From the NCBI GenBank assembly GCA_959601025.1, contig CAUGOD010000007.1:1-64000 (forward strand): a DNA stretch of 64,000 nucleotides, in the 5' to 3' direction. Position 1 is the first letter of the stretch; each line of letters starts with the position of its first letter. The position numbers were made by a program, and so were the translations under genes. Shown here in pieces: positions 33,763 through 41,068 of this stretch. The notes below the pieces were generated by a model. It was given only the letters and a program-made list of their open reading frames with translations, had not been told where the DNA came from and did no database searches. This stretch comes from an uncultured Oscillospiraceae bacterium. Lineage in GTDB: Bacteria > Bacillota > Clostridia > Oscillospirales > Acutalibacteraceae.

Positions 33763-34878
33763 TCAGGTGTATAAAAAGAGAGTCTGAAACAACGTGTTGG
33801 CGAACCAGACAATGCCACCCGATACCGCCACCAGGATCAGGGAAACGCCCCCCGCCTGCATCAGCGCCTGGCGGGTGTAGTTTTCCAGAAGAACGGCTCC
33901 GTTCCCTGCCGCCTGTTCGCTTTCTGTTTTCTCCCGGATCGTTCGCGTGCGCTTGACGGCACAGCGGCGGTACAGCGCATTGCCGCTGAGGCCGAACAAA
34001 ATGCGAACCAGCAGGCTGACCACCGAAAGAAGGGAGATAATAGTGAAATAGAGGGAAAGCCGGCCGCTTTCCACCAGCGTAAACAGCGAGCGATACATCG
34101 CTTCGGAGGAGCTCATGTCCAGCGCGGGATAGATATACGTCCCCATAATAAAGGAGGTCAGAAAGGTCTTGATTACCGTCAGCGCAAGTACCGCGCCGCC
34201 GGCGGCGTATTGCTTGCGGTACAGCAGCCAGTAGGAGGGGATCAGGAAAGCCGGCCAGTTCCAGGAAAGCCGGGAACCCTGCTTTGCCATCTTGTAAAAA
34301 CGAGGGAGGTAATAGGAGGAATTCGGGCCGACAAAGGCCGCGAGATTCACCGCCTTTTCGCCGTCGATCTCCTCATCCTGCGGAACGCCGCCCAGAGGAT
34401 CGGCCGCCGGCATTCGGATAGGCGCATACTCTCCGTACCCGCCGGAATAATAGGTGTTTCCAGGCGGCGGAGGCCCGGCCGGCGACTGGTAGGGTGGAGG
34501 GGGCGTCTGCTGCCGGGTATTTCCGGATTTCCATTCCGCGGGCGAGAGCTCCTGTCCGCAGCGGGAACAGAACTCGGCGAATTCGACGTTATTCTGCCCG
34601 CAGCGGGGGCATACCCGCCCTCCTGCCGCAGACGGGGCGGTGTGGGAGGACGCTGTTCCGTCCGTGGGCGCGCCGGGGTGCTCCGGCACGCCGGAAGGCT
34701 CCTGCGGCCGCTTCCACTGGCGGGAGGTACCATGATCGGCGGCAAAGTGGCAATGCCCTTCCTGCTTCCAGCACTCCCGGTGGTGGGGAGCGCCACACTC
34801 CGGACAGGCGACGATGTCGTCGGTTTCCTGAAATTTTCGATTGCAGACGGGACAGATATATCCCTCATAAAAAAACAT
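33763..34878 (-). CDS. RING-like/zinc-ribbon membrane protein (paralogue B)
   Basis: 371 residues with the same order as paralogue A: RING-like CPVCNRKFQETDDIVACPEC then HHRECW, zinc ribbon VCPRCGQNNVEFAEFCSRCG, a Pro/Gly/Tyr-rich linker, the shared VNLAAFVGPNSSYYLPRFYK segment, SWNWPAFLIPSYWLLYRKQ, and transmembrane helices. The linker is longer than in A. The ATG at 34878 follows AAAGGAAATGG; the in-frame extension to 34944 has no support. The two genes are a tandem duplication. Function is unknown. Confidence 0.82.
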   Translation of the reverse strand: MFFYEGYICPVCNRKFQETDDIVACPECGAPHHRECWKQEGHCHFAADHGTSRQWKRPQEPSGVPEHPGAPTDGTASSHTAPSAAGGRVCPRCGQNNVEFAEFCSRCGQELSPAEWKSGNTRQQTPPPPYQSPAGPPPPGNTYYSGGYGEYAPIRMPAADPLGGVPQDEEIDGEKAVNLAAFVGPNSSYYLPRFYKMAKQGSRLSWNWPAFLIPSYWLLYRKQYAAGGAVLALTVIKTFLTSFIMGTYIYPALDMSSSEAMYRSLFTLVESGRLSLYFTIISLLSVVSLLVRILFGLSGNALYRRCAVKRTRTIREKTESEQAAGNGAVLLENYTRQALMQAGGVSLILVAVSGGIVWFANTLFQTLFLYT

Positions 34879-35151
34879 AGCAGACCATTTCCTTTCGCCG
34901 CCTGTTGTTCCGGCGCCGGGATTGCATGATTGCAGCGCCTGCACGGTAACCGCAATTATTTACGTTATATTGTACCGTTTTTTTCGAGAAACTGCAACGG
35001 ATTCCTCTATCGTTTATAAAATGTTTAAAACTCGCGTTGCTTTATTTTGAAAAACCGTCCGGTTTCCGTCGGTTAGCCGATAGCAGAGGCCGCTGGTTTC
35101 CGGGTTCCCTGCATAAATACCTTGATTTTTGTGGCGTCCGGGAACTCGGAC

Positions 35152-35180
35152 TTGATTTTTTGGTAAGGGTAGTGTATACT
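35152..35180 (+). promoter_or_regulatory. promoter of tRNA-Leu
   Basis: TTGATT (35152-35157), 17 bases, TATACT (35175-35180), about 33 bases before the tRNA. Confidence 0.8.
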
Positions 35181-35212
35181 ACACCTGCGCCGGTGTTTCG
35201 GTGCAGAAATCA

Positions 35213-35295
35213 GCCGCTGTGGCGGAATTGGCAGACGCACCGCACTCAAAATGCGGCGGGAAACCATGCCGGTTCGAGTCCGGCCAGCGGCACCA
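35213..35295 (+). tRNA. tRNA-Leu (anticodon CAA)
   Basis: The acceptor stem pairs GCCGCTG (35213-35219) with CAGCGGC (35285-35291), followed by A and an encoded CCA. The anticodon stem CCGCA/TGCGG holds the loop CTCAAAA with anticodon CAA, reading UUG. The long variable arm between anticodon and T arms is typical of class II tRNA-Leu. The T arm has GGTTCGAGTCC. Confidence 0.96.
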
Positions 35296-35337
35296 AGCCT
35301 GCGGTGAGCCATTCGTGCACCGCAGGCTTCCTTTTTT
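35295..35337 (+). terminator. intrinsic terminator of tRNA-Leu
   Basis: 12-bp stem AAGCCTGCGGTG/CACCGCAGGCTT with an 11-base loop followed by CCTTTTTTC, immediately after the CCA end. Confidence 0.93.
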
Positions 35338-35574
35338 CTGGCGGAAGGCCCGTCTTTTCGCCGGACGACTTTTTTGTCAACGCTATCGTTAAGAATGTAG
35401 AAGAAGTCGATTGCCGAAACGTTCCACTATGAGGAGAGGCGGCCGGTTCTTTTTGTACCCATAAAGCCGATAAATAAGTAAAACAAGATCAGGCCCAAGA
35501 ATCCAGCGGACAATATTGTCTCTTGTTTTTATATACCGCCGTTTGTAATATAGAGCTAACGGGAGGTGCCGATT

Positions 35575-36153
35575 ATGACAAAAACAAGCGAGCGTATTCG
35601 TTATGCTAGGAAAGCGTGCGGTTTGACGGCTGGAGAACTTGCCCAACTCATTGGGGCAACGGAAAAAACCATTTTGCGGTATGAAAACGGTCAATCCATA
35701 CCCGATTCCCATAACTTGATACAATTAGCCTGTATCTTCGATTTATCCGCGGATTACCTGTTGGGAATTTCCGATAATGCAGACGTCTCGTTTCTAAAAC
35801 CCTTTTCAAAAAGAAATATTCACTACTTACGGACACAAAACCAAAAGATAATGGAAGGCTGTACTTACTACTGGGTAGAATACGACCCCGAAAAAGAATT
35901 CTATCCGATGCGTGGCCAAATGGAGTATGCGGGTACGAAGGACGGGCAGCAACTTTATAAATTGCGTCCCATCTTGCCGGAGAATGCCGCCGCGCTGTTA
36001 AAGAGCATTGGCCGTATACGGCCCTTAATTGTCAATGATATCGAGGATTTCTACACCTTTCTGAATTACGGCGGCACGGCTTTTATTGTAGAAGCTGTTT
36101 GTAAGGAAGGCGTAAGACATTTGCTTCGTCCAGGTACGGTATTGGGTAAATAG
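35575..36153 (+). CDS. XRE-family helix-turn-helix protein
   Basis: 192 residues. An N-terminal Cro/CI-type helix-turn-helix (about 3-60; KACGLTAGELAQLIGATEKT, ending in ADYLLG) is followed by a ~125-residue C-terminal domain I cannot place (CTYYWVEYDPEKEFYPMRGQ). ATG 35575 has GGGAGG eight bases upstream. Base composition is clearly lower in GC than the flanking genes, and it follows a tRNA gene, both pointing to horizontal acquisition. It may be the regulator left from an integrated element. Confidence 0.82.
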   Translation: MTKTSERIRYARKACGLTAGELAQLIGATEKTILRYENGQSIPDSHNLIQLACIFDLSADYLLGISDNADVSFLKPFSKRNIHYLRTQNQKIMEGCTYYWVEYDPEKEFYPMRGQMEYAGTKDGQQLYKLRPILPENAAALLKSIGRIRPLIVNDIEDFYTFLNYGGTAFIVEAVCKEGVRHLLRPGTVLGK

Positions 36154-36252
36154 CGGACGGCTTTGAATTAGTGCTTGTCCTCACGAAGCGCGGTTATTTT
36201 GCTCTATTTCATTCAGAATAGATGCGTTTGTATTGCTAAGGGGATGTTTGAC
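36154..36252. other. short AT-richer intergenic stretch
   Basis: No ORF or terminator seen. It leads into the broken ribbon-helix-helix gene, with AAGGGGAT just before its ATG. Confidence 0.5.
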
Positions 36253-36433
36253 ATGAAAGTTTATTCTCCCATCCATTCCCCCGACAACCAACAAGACCGT
36301 CCGCTTTCTTAACGACGTGATCGACAGGGTGGAAAAAGCAATTCAGGGCAGGGGCCGTACCTTTTCCGCTTTTGTAATCGAAGCCGTCCGGGTGGATTTG
36401 AGCAACCTGGAGGAAGCCCAGACGGAAGAGTAA
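36253..36433 (+). pseudogene. frameshifted small ribbon-helix-helix protein
   Basis: ATG 36253 (site AAGGGGATG upstream) starts MKVYSPIHSP and then leaves frame at a run of five C (36278-36282). Removing one C gives a single 59-codon gene continuing TTNKTVRFLNDVIDRVEKAI, then GRTFSAFVIEAVRVDLSNLE, ending at TAA 36431. This matches the short ribbon-helix-helix DNA-binding proteins common in phages and conjugative elements. The cause could be real mutation or a base-calling error in a homopolymer. Confidence 0.65.
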
Positions 36434-36704
36434 AACTGCCTGTGAAGAAACTCTGCGATATTGGCGAAGATAAAAAAGTTGACTGCTGAAAAGTGGTCAA
36501 TTACTTTTTATGAATGACTTTCGCCCATCTCTTTCGCTTAGCTCCTATGTCCTTTGATGTGTTATGAGCGTATGTAATGTTTAACCAACAAGTTCCTTGC
36601 AATATTTCAGAACTGTACGAGTTTTTAAACTCAAAAGGGGTAATCTGTTCGTCTCATAAAGAGTTTAACTAGAATTAACTCTTTTGAGATGAAGGGAGAG
36701 CCAG
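36434..36704. other. intergenic region with operator-like palindromes
   Basis: No gene seen. It holds a weak AAAAAGT/ACTTTTT hairpin near 36470-36507 and two related palindromes described separately. Confidence 0.5.
36619..36688 (+). promoter_or_regulatory. paired palindromic operators upstream of an XRE gene
   Basis: Perfect palindrome GAGTTTTTAAACTC (36619-36632), and a second, longer imperfect inverted repeat with AGAGTTTAA and TTAACTCT arms inside CTCATAAAGAGTT/AACTCTTTTGAG (36653-36688). A TAGAAT box lies in the centre of the second. Related half-sites suggest binding by the XRE protein encoded 17 bases downstream. Confidence 0.55.
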
Positions 36705-36947
36705 ATGCGTATTGGTGAAGCGGTCCGGGAACGTATTTTAGCTTTGTGCAGGCAAAGAAATATTTCCATTAACCGGCTGGGAATACTGAGCGGCGTTACG
36801 CAGTCTACCCTGAATAACATTATCAGCGGAAGGAATAACAGCGCTACCGTGGCGACGATTCAAAAGCTGTGCGACGGACTGGAAATTACTATTACAGAGT
36901 TTTTTTCGGACAACCTGTTTCAGGACGTGGAACAGGAAATAAAATAA
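36705..36947 (+). CDS. small Cro/CI-type helix-turn-helix regulator
   Basis: 80 residues, nearly all helix-turn-helix: RERILALCRQRNISINRLGI, LSGVTQSTLNNIISGRNNSA, then ATIQKLCDGLEITITEFF. This is the compact repressor form found in phage and element immunity modules. The ATG follows AAGGGAGAGCC. Palindromic operators directly upstream suggest autoregulation. A second, start-less XRE frame follows immediately. Confidence 0.88.
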   Translation: MRIGEAVRERILALCRQRNISINRLGILSGVTQSTLNNIISGRNNSATVATIQKLCDGLEITITEFFSDNLFQDVEQEIK

Positions 36948-36955
36948 ATCGGTGG

Positions 36956-37186
36956 ATTGGCGAGCTATATAAACGTATCCGCGATTTGCGGGAGGATCAC
37001 GGCTGGACGCAGGCGCAGGTGGGGGAAAAAATCAACGTCCCGCAGCGAACATACGCTTACTATGAGGCGGGACAGCGGATGATCCCACCGCAGGTACTGT
37101 GCGCGTTGGCGGATATGTATCGCATCAGCGTGGATTACCTTTTGGAACGAACGGATAAAAGGGACAGCGGGCAGTCCGGCGCTTAA
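36956..37186 (+). CDS. XRE-family helix-turn-helix protein without a normal start codon
   Basis: About 76 residues beginning in the region of RWIGELYKRIRDLREDHGWT, with the full helix-turn-helix through QAQVGEKINVPQRTYAYYE and SVDYLLERT. Homologues normally start at Met just before YKRIRDLRED; here that position is a CTA Leu, and upstream in this frame only ATT (36956) or ATA (36944) could serve. The frame begins 9 bases after the previous gene's stop. It may be translated weakly by coupling, or it may be start-codon-mutated. Confidence 0.55.
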   Translation: MGELYKRIRDLREDHGWTQAQVGEKINVPQRTYAYYEAGQRMIPPQVLCALADMYRISVDYLLERTDKRDSGQSGA

Positions 37187-37232
37187 CGCCGGACGCTTTG
37201 CTTATGGTTGGACTGCAGAGGAGGAAAGCGAG

Positions 37233-38030
37233 ATGGAACTGCGGGGAAAACGGAGCTTCGGACAGCGGCTGCTGGCCGCTGTATATCCCGAGCGCTGCGC
37301 CTGCTGCGGACGGGTGGTATCCTGCGGCGAGCTGGTCTGCGCCCCGTGCCGCGCCCTTCTTCCGGTGGTGGAGCCGCCGCTCTGTCCGCTTTGCGGGTGC
37401 GGCCGGTCCGACTGTTCCTGCGAAGGCCGCCGCCGGCTTGTCGAGGGAATTGTCGCTCCCTTTTATTACGAAGGCGCGTCCCGGGACGCGGTGCGGAATC
37501 TGAAATTTTACAACCGTCTCTATGCCGCGGAGCCGCTCGCTCTAGCCATGGCGGCGGTCGTCCGGCGGGAATGGCTTGCTCCTGATGACGGTCGTCCCGC
37601 CGTCCGATTCGACGGGGTAATCCCGGTTCCGGTCAGCCGGGCCACCTTCCGGCGGAGGGGCTATAACCAGAGCGCCCTTTTGGCAAATAAACTGGCGGAG
37701 GCGCTTGGTCTCCCGATGGAGGACGCTTTGGTCAAGCTGTGGGACACCCCGGCCCAGCGGGGGTTGCCCGCCTATCGGCGGAGCGGGAACGTCCTTGGGG
37801 TGTTCGACCGGGCGGCGGGCGCGGACTTTACCGGCTGTACGCTTATGCTGGTGGACGATATCGCCACCACCGGGGCGACGCTGGACGAATGCGCGAAGAT
37901 GCTGAAAATCTACGGTGCGCGGGAGGTGTACGCCGTAGCGGCCGCTCTCACCCGACGCGGGGAGAAGGCGACGGGGGATAAGCCGTCCAAAACCGGCGGA
38001 GCGGCCGTGGGGAAAAAGGGAAAAACGTGA
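37233..38030 (+). CDS. ComF family phosphoribosyltransferase-like protein
   Basis: 265 residues. N-terminal zinc cysteines (CACCGR, CAPCR, CPLCGCGRSDCSC), then the ComF/amidophosphoribosyltransferase-like core with VIPVPVSRATFRRRGYNQS and the PRPP motif LMLVDDIATTGATLDE (about 204-219). ComF is linked to DNA uptake in Bacillus and Haemophilus; here there is no comFA next to it, so competence is only a possibility. The C-terminal ~25 residues are Lys/Gly-rich. GGAGGAAAG precedes the ATG. Confidence 0.92.
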   Translation: MELRGKRSFGQRLLAAVYPERCACCGRVVSCGELVCAPCRALLPVVEPPLCPLCGCGRSDCSCEGRRRLVEGIVAPFYYEGASRDAVRNLKFYNRLYAAEPLALAMAAVVRREWLAPDDGRPAVRFDGVIPVPVSRATFRRRGYNQSALLANKLAEALGLPMEDALVKLWDTPAQRGLPAYRRSGNVLGVFDRAAGADFTGCTLMLVDDIATTGATLDECAKMLKIYGAREVYAVAAALTRRGEKATGDKPSKTGGAAVGKKGKT

Positions 38031-38079
38031 AAGCCGGAAAGCGGCCATCAATTCAGGCTGTCGATAAAGTCATTTTGAA

Positions 38080-38230
38080 AAAATACTGCACAAAAAAGTT
38101 TTCGCCCGCCTTTTTCAAAAGGCGGCGGGGTCGAGGGGCAGAGCCCCCGTCGCGTCCCGCAGGACGCGAAATTTCTAAGTAAATGAGGCGCAGGAGGGCA
38201 GGCGCCCTGGTGTTCCAGAGGAACATGATG
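38080..38230. repeat. multi-hairpin dispersed-type repeat
   Basis: Consecutive palindromes: GCCTTTTTCAAAAGGC, GAGGGGCAGAGCCCC, GCGTCCCGCAGGACGC, GGCGCAGGAGGGCAGGCGCC. I recall very similar CTTTTTCAAAAAGG/GGGCAGAGCCC elements dispersed in Ruminococcaceae genomes. Only one copy lies in this window, so the dispersed nature rests on memory, not on the sequence. Confidence 0.5.
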
Positions 38231-38422
38231 TTTTATGCATTTTGCTATTTGGTTACCAATTTTTCGACAAGCTGAATTAAAGGAAACGGCGGGAACGTTG
38301 GAAGTTGCCACAGTTTCCCTTTTTTTGTGAAAAAAGCATTTTCCGACGGGTAGACCGGCGGAGATTGGCGATAATCGGCGTCAAACAGCAAATTTCGACG
38401 CATAACATCGCTGTTCTGTACA

Positions 38423-38451
38423 TTGAAAAAGGGGATGGCCGGCCCTATAAT
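38423..38451 (+). promoter_or_regulatory. promoter of the oxidoreductase pair
   Basis: TTGAAA (38423-38428), 17 bases, TATAAT (38446-38451), giving a leader of about 140 bases. Confidence 0.75.
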
Positions 38452-38593
38452 GAGGGCAGAAAAGGTAAAGACCGCAGAAACAGCAGCTACAGGCAAACCA
38501 GCGGATCAAGGAAAACCGGAACAGGAAGCCGAAATATCCGGACGAAAATCCTGCCGGAAAGCTCCCGGTCCCTACACGAAAGGAAGGCAACCC

Positions 38594-39655
38594 ATGAAGA
38601 AAATTCAGATAGCGGTAATCGGCTGCGGAACCATCGCCAACGCCGCGCATATTCCGGCGTACATGAAGAACGAGAAGGCGGAAATCCGGTATTTCTGTGA
38701 CATCCTTCTCGAGCGGGCCGAGGCGGCCGTGGAAAAATACGGCTGTGGGAAAGCAGTGACCGATTACCGCGAGGTTCTGAAGGATCCGGAAGTGGAGGCG
38801 GTATCCGTCTGTACCCCGAATAACGTCCATGCCCCGATCGCGATCGACTGTCTGCGCGCCGGAAAGCATGTGCTCTGCGAGAAGCCGGCCGCCCGAACCT
38901 ATCCGGAGGCGCTGGAAATGCAGAAGGCGCAGCATGAGACAGGGAAAATCCTGAACATTGGCGTGGTGAATCGCTTCAACGACAGCGTAAATCTGATTAA
39001 AAAGATGATCGACGACGGCAAGCTCGGCGACATCCATCATGTGTATGTCAGTTTCCGTGAGCACCGCTCTATTCCGGGGCTGGGCGGCGCGTTTACCACC
39101 AAGGCCATTGCGGGCGGCGGCGCGCTGATCGACTGGGGCGTGCATTTCCTGGACATCGTGATGTACTGCTGCGGCGATCCCACGCCGATAACCGTGACCG
39201 GCGAAACCTTCTGCAAGCTGGGCCGGGATATGGAAAACTATGCGTATAAGGACATGTGGGCAGGCCCGCCGAAGTTCGACGGCACCTACGATGTGGATGA
39301 CTCGGTGACCGGCATGATCCGCACCACCGGCCCGGTCATTACCTTCAACGGCGCATGGGCGCAGAACATCGGCGAGCGGGAAATGTTTATTGACTTTATG
39401 GGGGACAAGGCAGGCATCCGTCTTCAGTACGGGGCGGATTTCACCGTCTACACCGCCGAGCATGGCGCGTTGGAGCAGTATACGCCGGAGTTCCGGACCC
39501 GCAACCACTTTGAAAACGAGATCAACGCTTTCCTGGACTGCATTGAATCCGGCGAAAAGCTGCCGTCCCATATCGACACCGTAGTCATCACCGCCAAAAT
39601 GATGCAGGCGATTTACGATTCGGCGGATCAGCATCGTGAGATCACGTTGGCCTGA
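38594..39655 (+). CDS. Gfo/Idh/MocA family oxidoreductase
   Basis: 353 residues. NAD(P)-dependent sugar or cyclitol dehydrogenase fold. N-terminal Rossmann motif AVIGCGTIANAAH, the family CEKPAART (EKP at 96-98, substrate/cofactor Lys), and the C-terminal alpha/beta domain with GGGALIDWGVHFLDIVMY, whose Asp/His are the usual catalytic position. The start ATG 38594 has AGGAAGG; the frame is open further upstream but only into promoter DNA. It is first in a two-gene unit with 39675-40517. Confidence 0.93.
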   Translation: MKKIQIAVIGCGTIANAAHIPAYMKNEKAEIRYFCDILLERAEAAVEKYGCGKAVTDYREVLKDPEVEAVSVCTPNNVHAPIAIDCLRAGKHVLCEKPAARTYPEALEMQKAQHETGKILNIGVVNRFNDSVNLIKKMIDDGKLGDIHHVYVSFREHRSIPGLGGAFTTKAIAGGGALIDWGVHFLDIVMYCCGDPTPITVTGETFCKLGRDMENYAYKDMWAGPPKFDGTYDVDDSVTGMIRTTGPVITFNGAWAQNIGEREMFIDFMGDKAGIRLQYGADFTVYTAEHGALEQYTPEFRTRNHFENEINAFLDCIESGEKLPSHIDTVVITAKMMQAIYDSADQHREITLA

Positions 39656-39674
39656 GAGGGGAGGGGATACCGCC

Positions 39675-40517
39675 ATGAAAAAGAAAACCATCGGTTTCAT
39701 TGATTATTATCTGGACGAGTGGCACGCCAACAATTATCCCGCGCTTATCCGGGAGGCCTCCGGCGGAGAGCTGGAAGTCGCCTGGGCCTACGGCATGATC
39801 GACAGCCCGCTGCCCGGCGGGATGACGACCGACCAGTGGTGTGAAAAATACGGCATTTCCCGCTGCAGCACCATCGAGGAGCTGATTGAAAAGAGCGACT
39901 GCCTCTTGGTGCTGTCCCCCGACAACTGTGAGATGCACGAGCAGCTATGCCAGCTTCCCCTGCGTTCCGGCAAGCTGACCTATGTGGACAAAACCTTCGC
40001 GCCGGACAAGGAAACCGCCGAACGGCTCTTTGCGCTGGCGGAGGAATACGGCACCCCCTGTTATTCCACTTCCGCCCTCCGTTTTGCATCGGAATACGCA
40101 GAAGTGGACCCGGCGGAGGTCACGGCGATCAACTGCTGGGGGCCGAACGATTTCAATACCTACTCCATCCATCAGTTGGAGCCGCTGATGATGCTGATGA
40201 AGGCCGAGCCGGATCGGGTCATGTGGCTGGACGGCGATCAGTGGATGATGCTTGCCATTCATTTCCGGGATGGACGCTCCGCCACGGTTTCCTGCTTCGG
40301 TACCGGTTCCGCGTTTGTGACCAACGTTGCCGGCCGGGAAAAAAGCCGGATGATTCAGGTGCAGTCGGATTTCTTCCGCGCATTTATTGAAGAGCTCTGC
40401 CGCTTCTACCGCACCGGCGAGGTGCGGGTGCCTCACGAGGACACGGTGTCCATTATGGCGGTGCGTGGCGCCGGCCTGAAGGCGCAGCAGACACCCGGAG
40501 TATGGGTGGAGATTTAG
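39675..40517 (+). CDS. Gfo/Idh/MocA-like protein, variant
   Basis: 280 residues, shorter than the usual 330-400. The N terminus KTIGFIDYYLDEWHANNYPA lacks a GxGxxG loop. The region that normally holds EKP reads YVDKTFAPDKETAERLF, so the Lys is kept but the flanking Glu and Pro are changed. The C-terminal part is short and beta-rich (VSCFGTGSAFVTNVAG). It may be a partner or substrate-sensing relative of the full enzyme encoded 20 bases upstream rather than an active dehydrogenase. GAGGGGA precedes the ATG. Confidence 0.75.
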   Translation: MKKKTIGFIDYYLDEWHANNYPALIREASGGELEVAWAYGMIDSPLPGGMTTDQWCEKYGISRCSTIEELIEKSDCLLVLSPDNCEMHEQLCQLPLRSGKLTYVDKTFAPDKETAERLFALAEEYGTPCYSTSALRFASEYAEVDPAEVTAINCWGPNDFNTYSIHQLEPLMMLMKAEPDRVMWLDGDQWMMLAIHFRDGRSATVSCFGTGSAFVTNVAGREKSRMIQVQSDFFRAFIEELCRFYRTGEVRVPHEDTVSIMAVRGAGLKAQQTPGVWVEI

Positions 40518-40648
40518 CAGAAATTTTCTTTGCCGCCCGAAATGCCGGATGCTGAACAGGAGGGCGCAACCGTTCCAAAGCTGCTGTGCAATGCGTCTGA
40601 ATTTGTTGTTTTTTGTTTTTTTAGGTCCTCAAAATCGAACAGTCTGAA

Positions 40649-40703
40649 AGCGTTCTTGATCAATGGAGATGAAGATATCCGGCGATTGAGAACGCTATTT
40701 TTA
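40649..40703 (+). terminator. terminator of the oxidoreductase pair
   Basis: AGCGTTCT (40649-40656) pairs with AGAACGCT (40689-40696), followed by ATTTTTATG. The loop is long (32 bases), though inner TGATC/GATTG bases can extend it. Confidence 0.55.
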
Positions 40704-41068
40704 TGCAATATATCTCATTAAATTTATAAAATCCTAAAATATTTTCTTCCTGCTTTTTGGTAAGTATAAGGATATGAGGAAGACAGGGACAGTTGTTTGG
40801 GTGAAAAACAGCAGATTTCGACACTCATGTGAGCATGTAGGAGAACGATTTTCAAAAAGAGAACGTTTATAATGTAGAAGAAAGATACTGAAGCGTGTGG
40901 GCTATTTGACTGTGATTTGGGTGAATTTCACGAATTATTTCGCACAAAAACAAAACTCAGACAGACCATTTTGATTTATTGGATTCCAGAGCAGGGGATC
41001 CTCCGGGTTCACCGGGGGAGACCATTGCAAGAAAAATGAGTCCATATTTGCGGCGGAGGGATCATGCC
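40704..41068. other. AT-rich regulatory gap before the main glycan operon
   Basis: No gene seen. It contains a TATAAT box (40868-40873) without a good -35, and a direct TCATGTGAGCATGTAG motif at about 40825-40840. An activator-dependent promoter for the 41069 operon, perhaps bound by the AraC protein at 42072, would fit but is inference. Confidence 0.45.

Noticed and set aside
35213..37190. Integrated phage or conjugative element with att sites
   Set aside because: No integrase, relaxase or structural gene, and no second copy of the tRNA 3' end could be found; only a scar is supported.
38048..38311. Minus-strand frame across the multi-hairpin repeat
   Set aside because: It is the translation of palindromic repeat DNA, a common false gene in such genomes.
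40618..40660. Catabolite-repression (cre) site near TGAAAGCGTTCT
   Set aside because: The second half does not match the consensus, and the bases are better explained as the left arm of a terminator hairpin.
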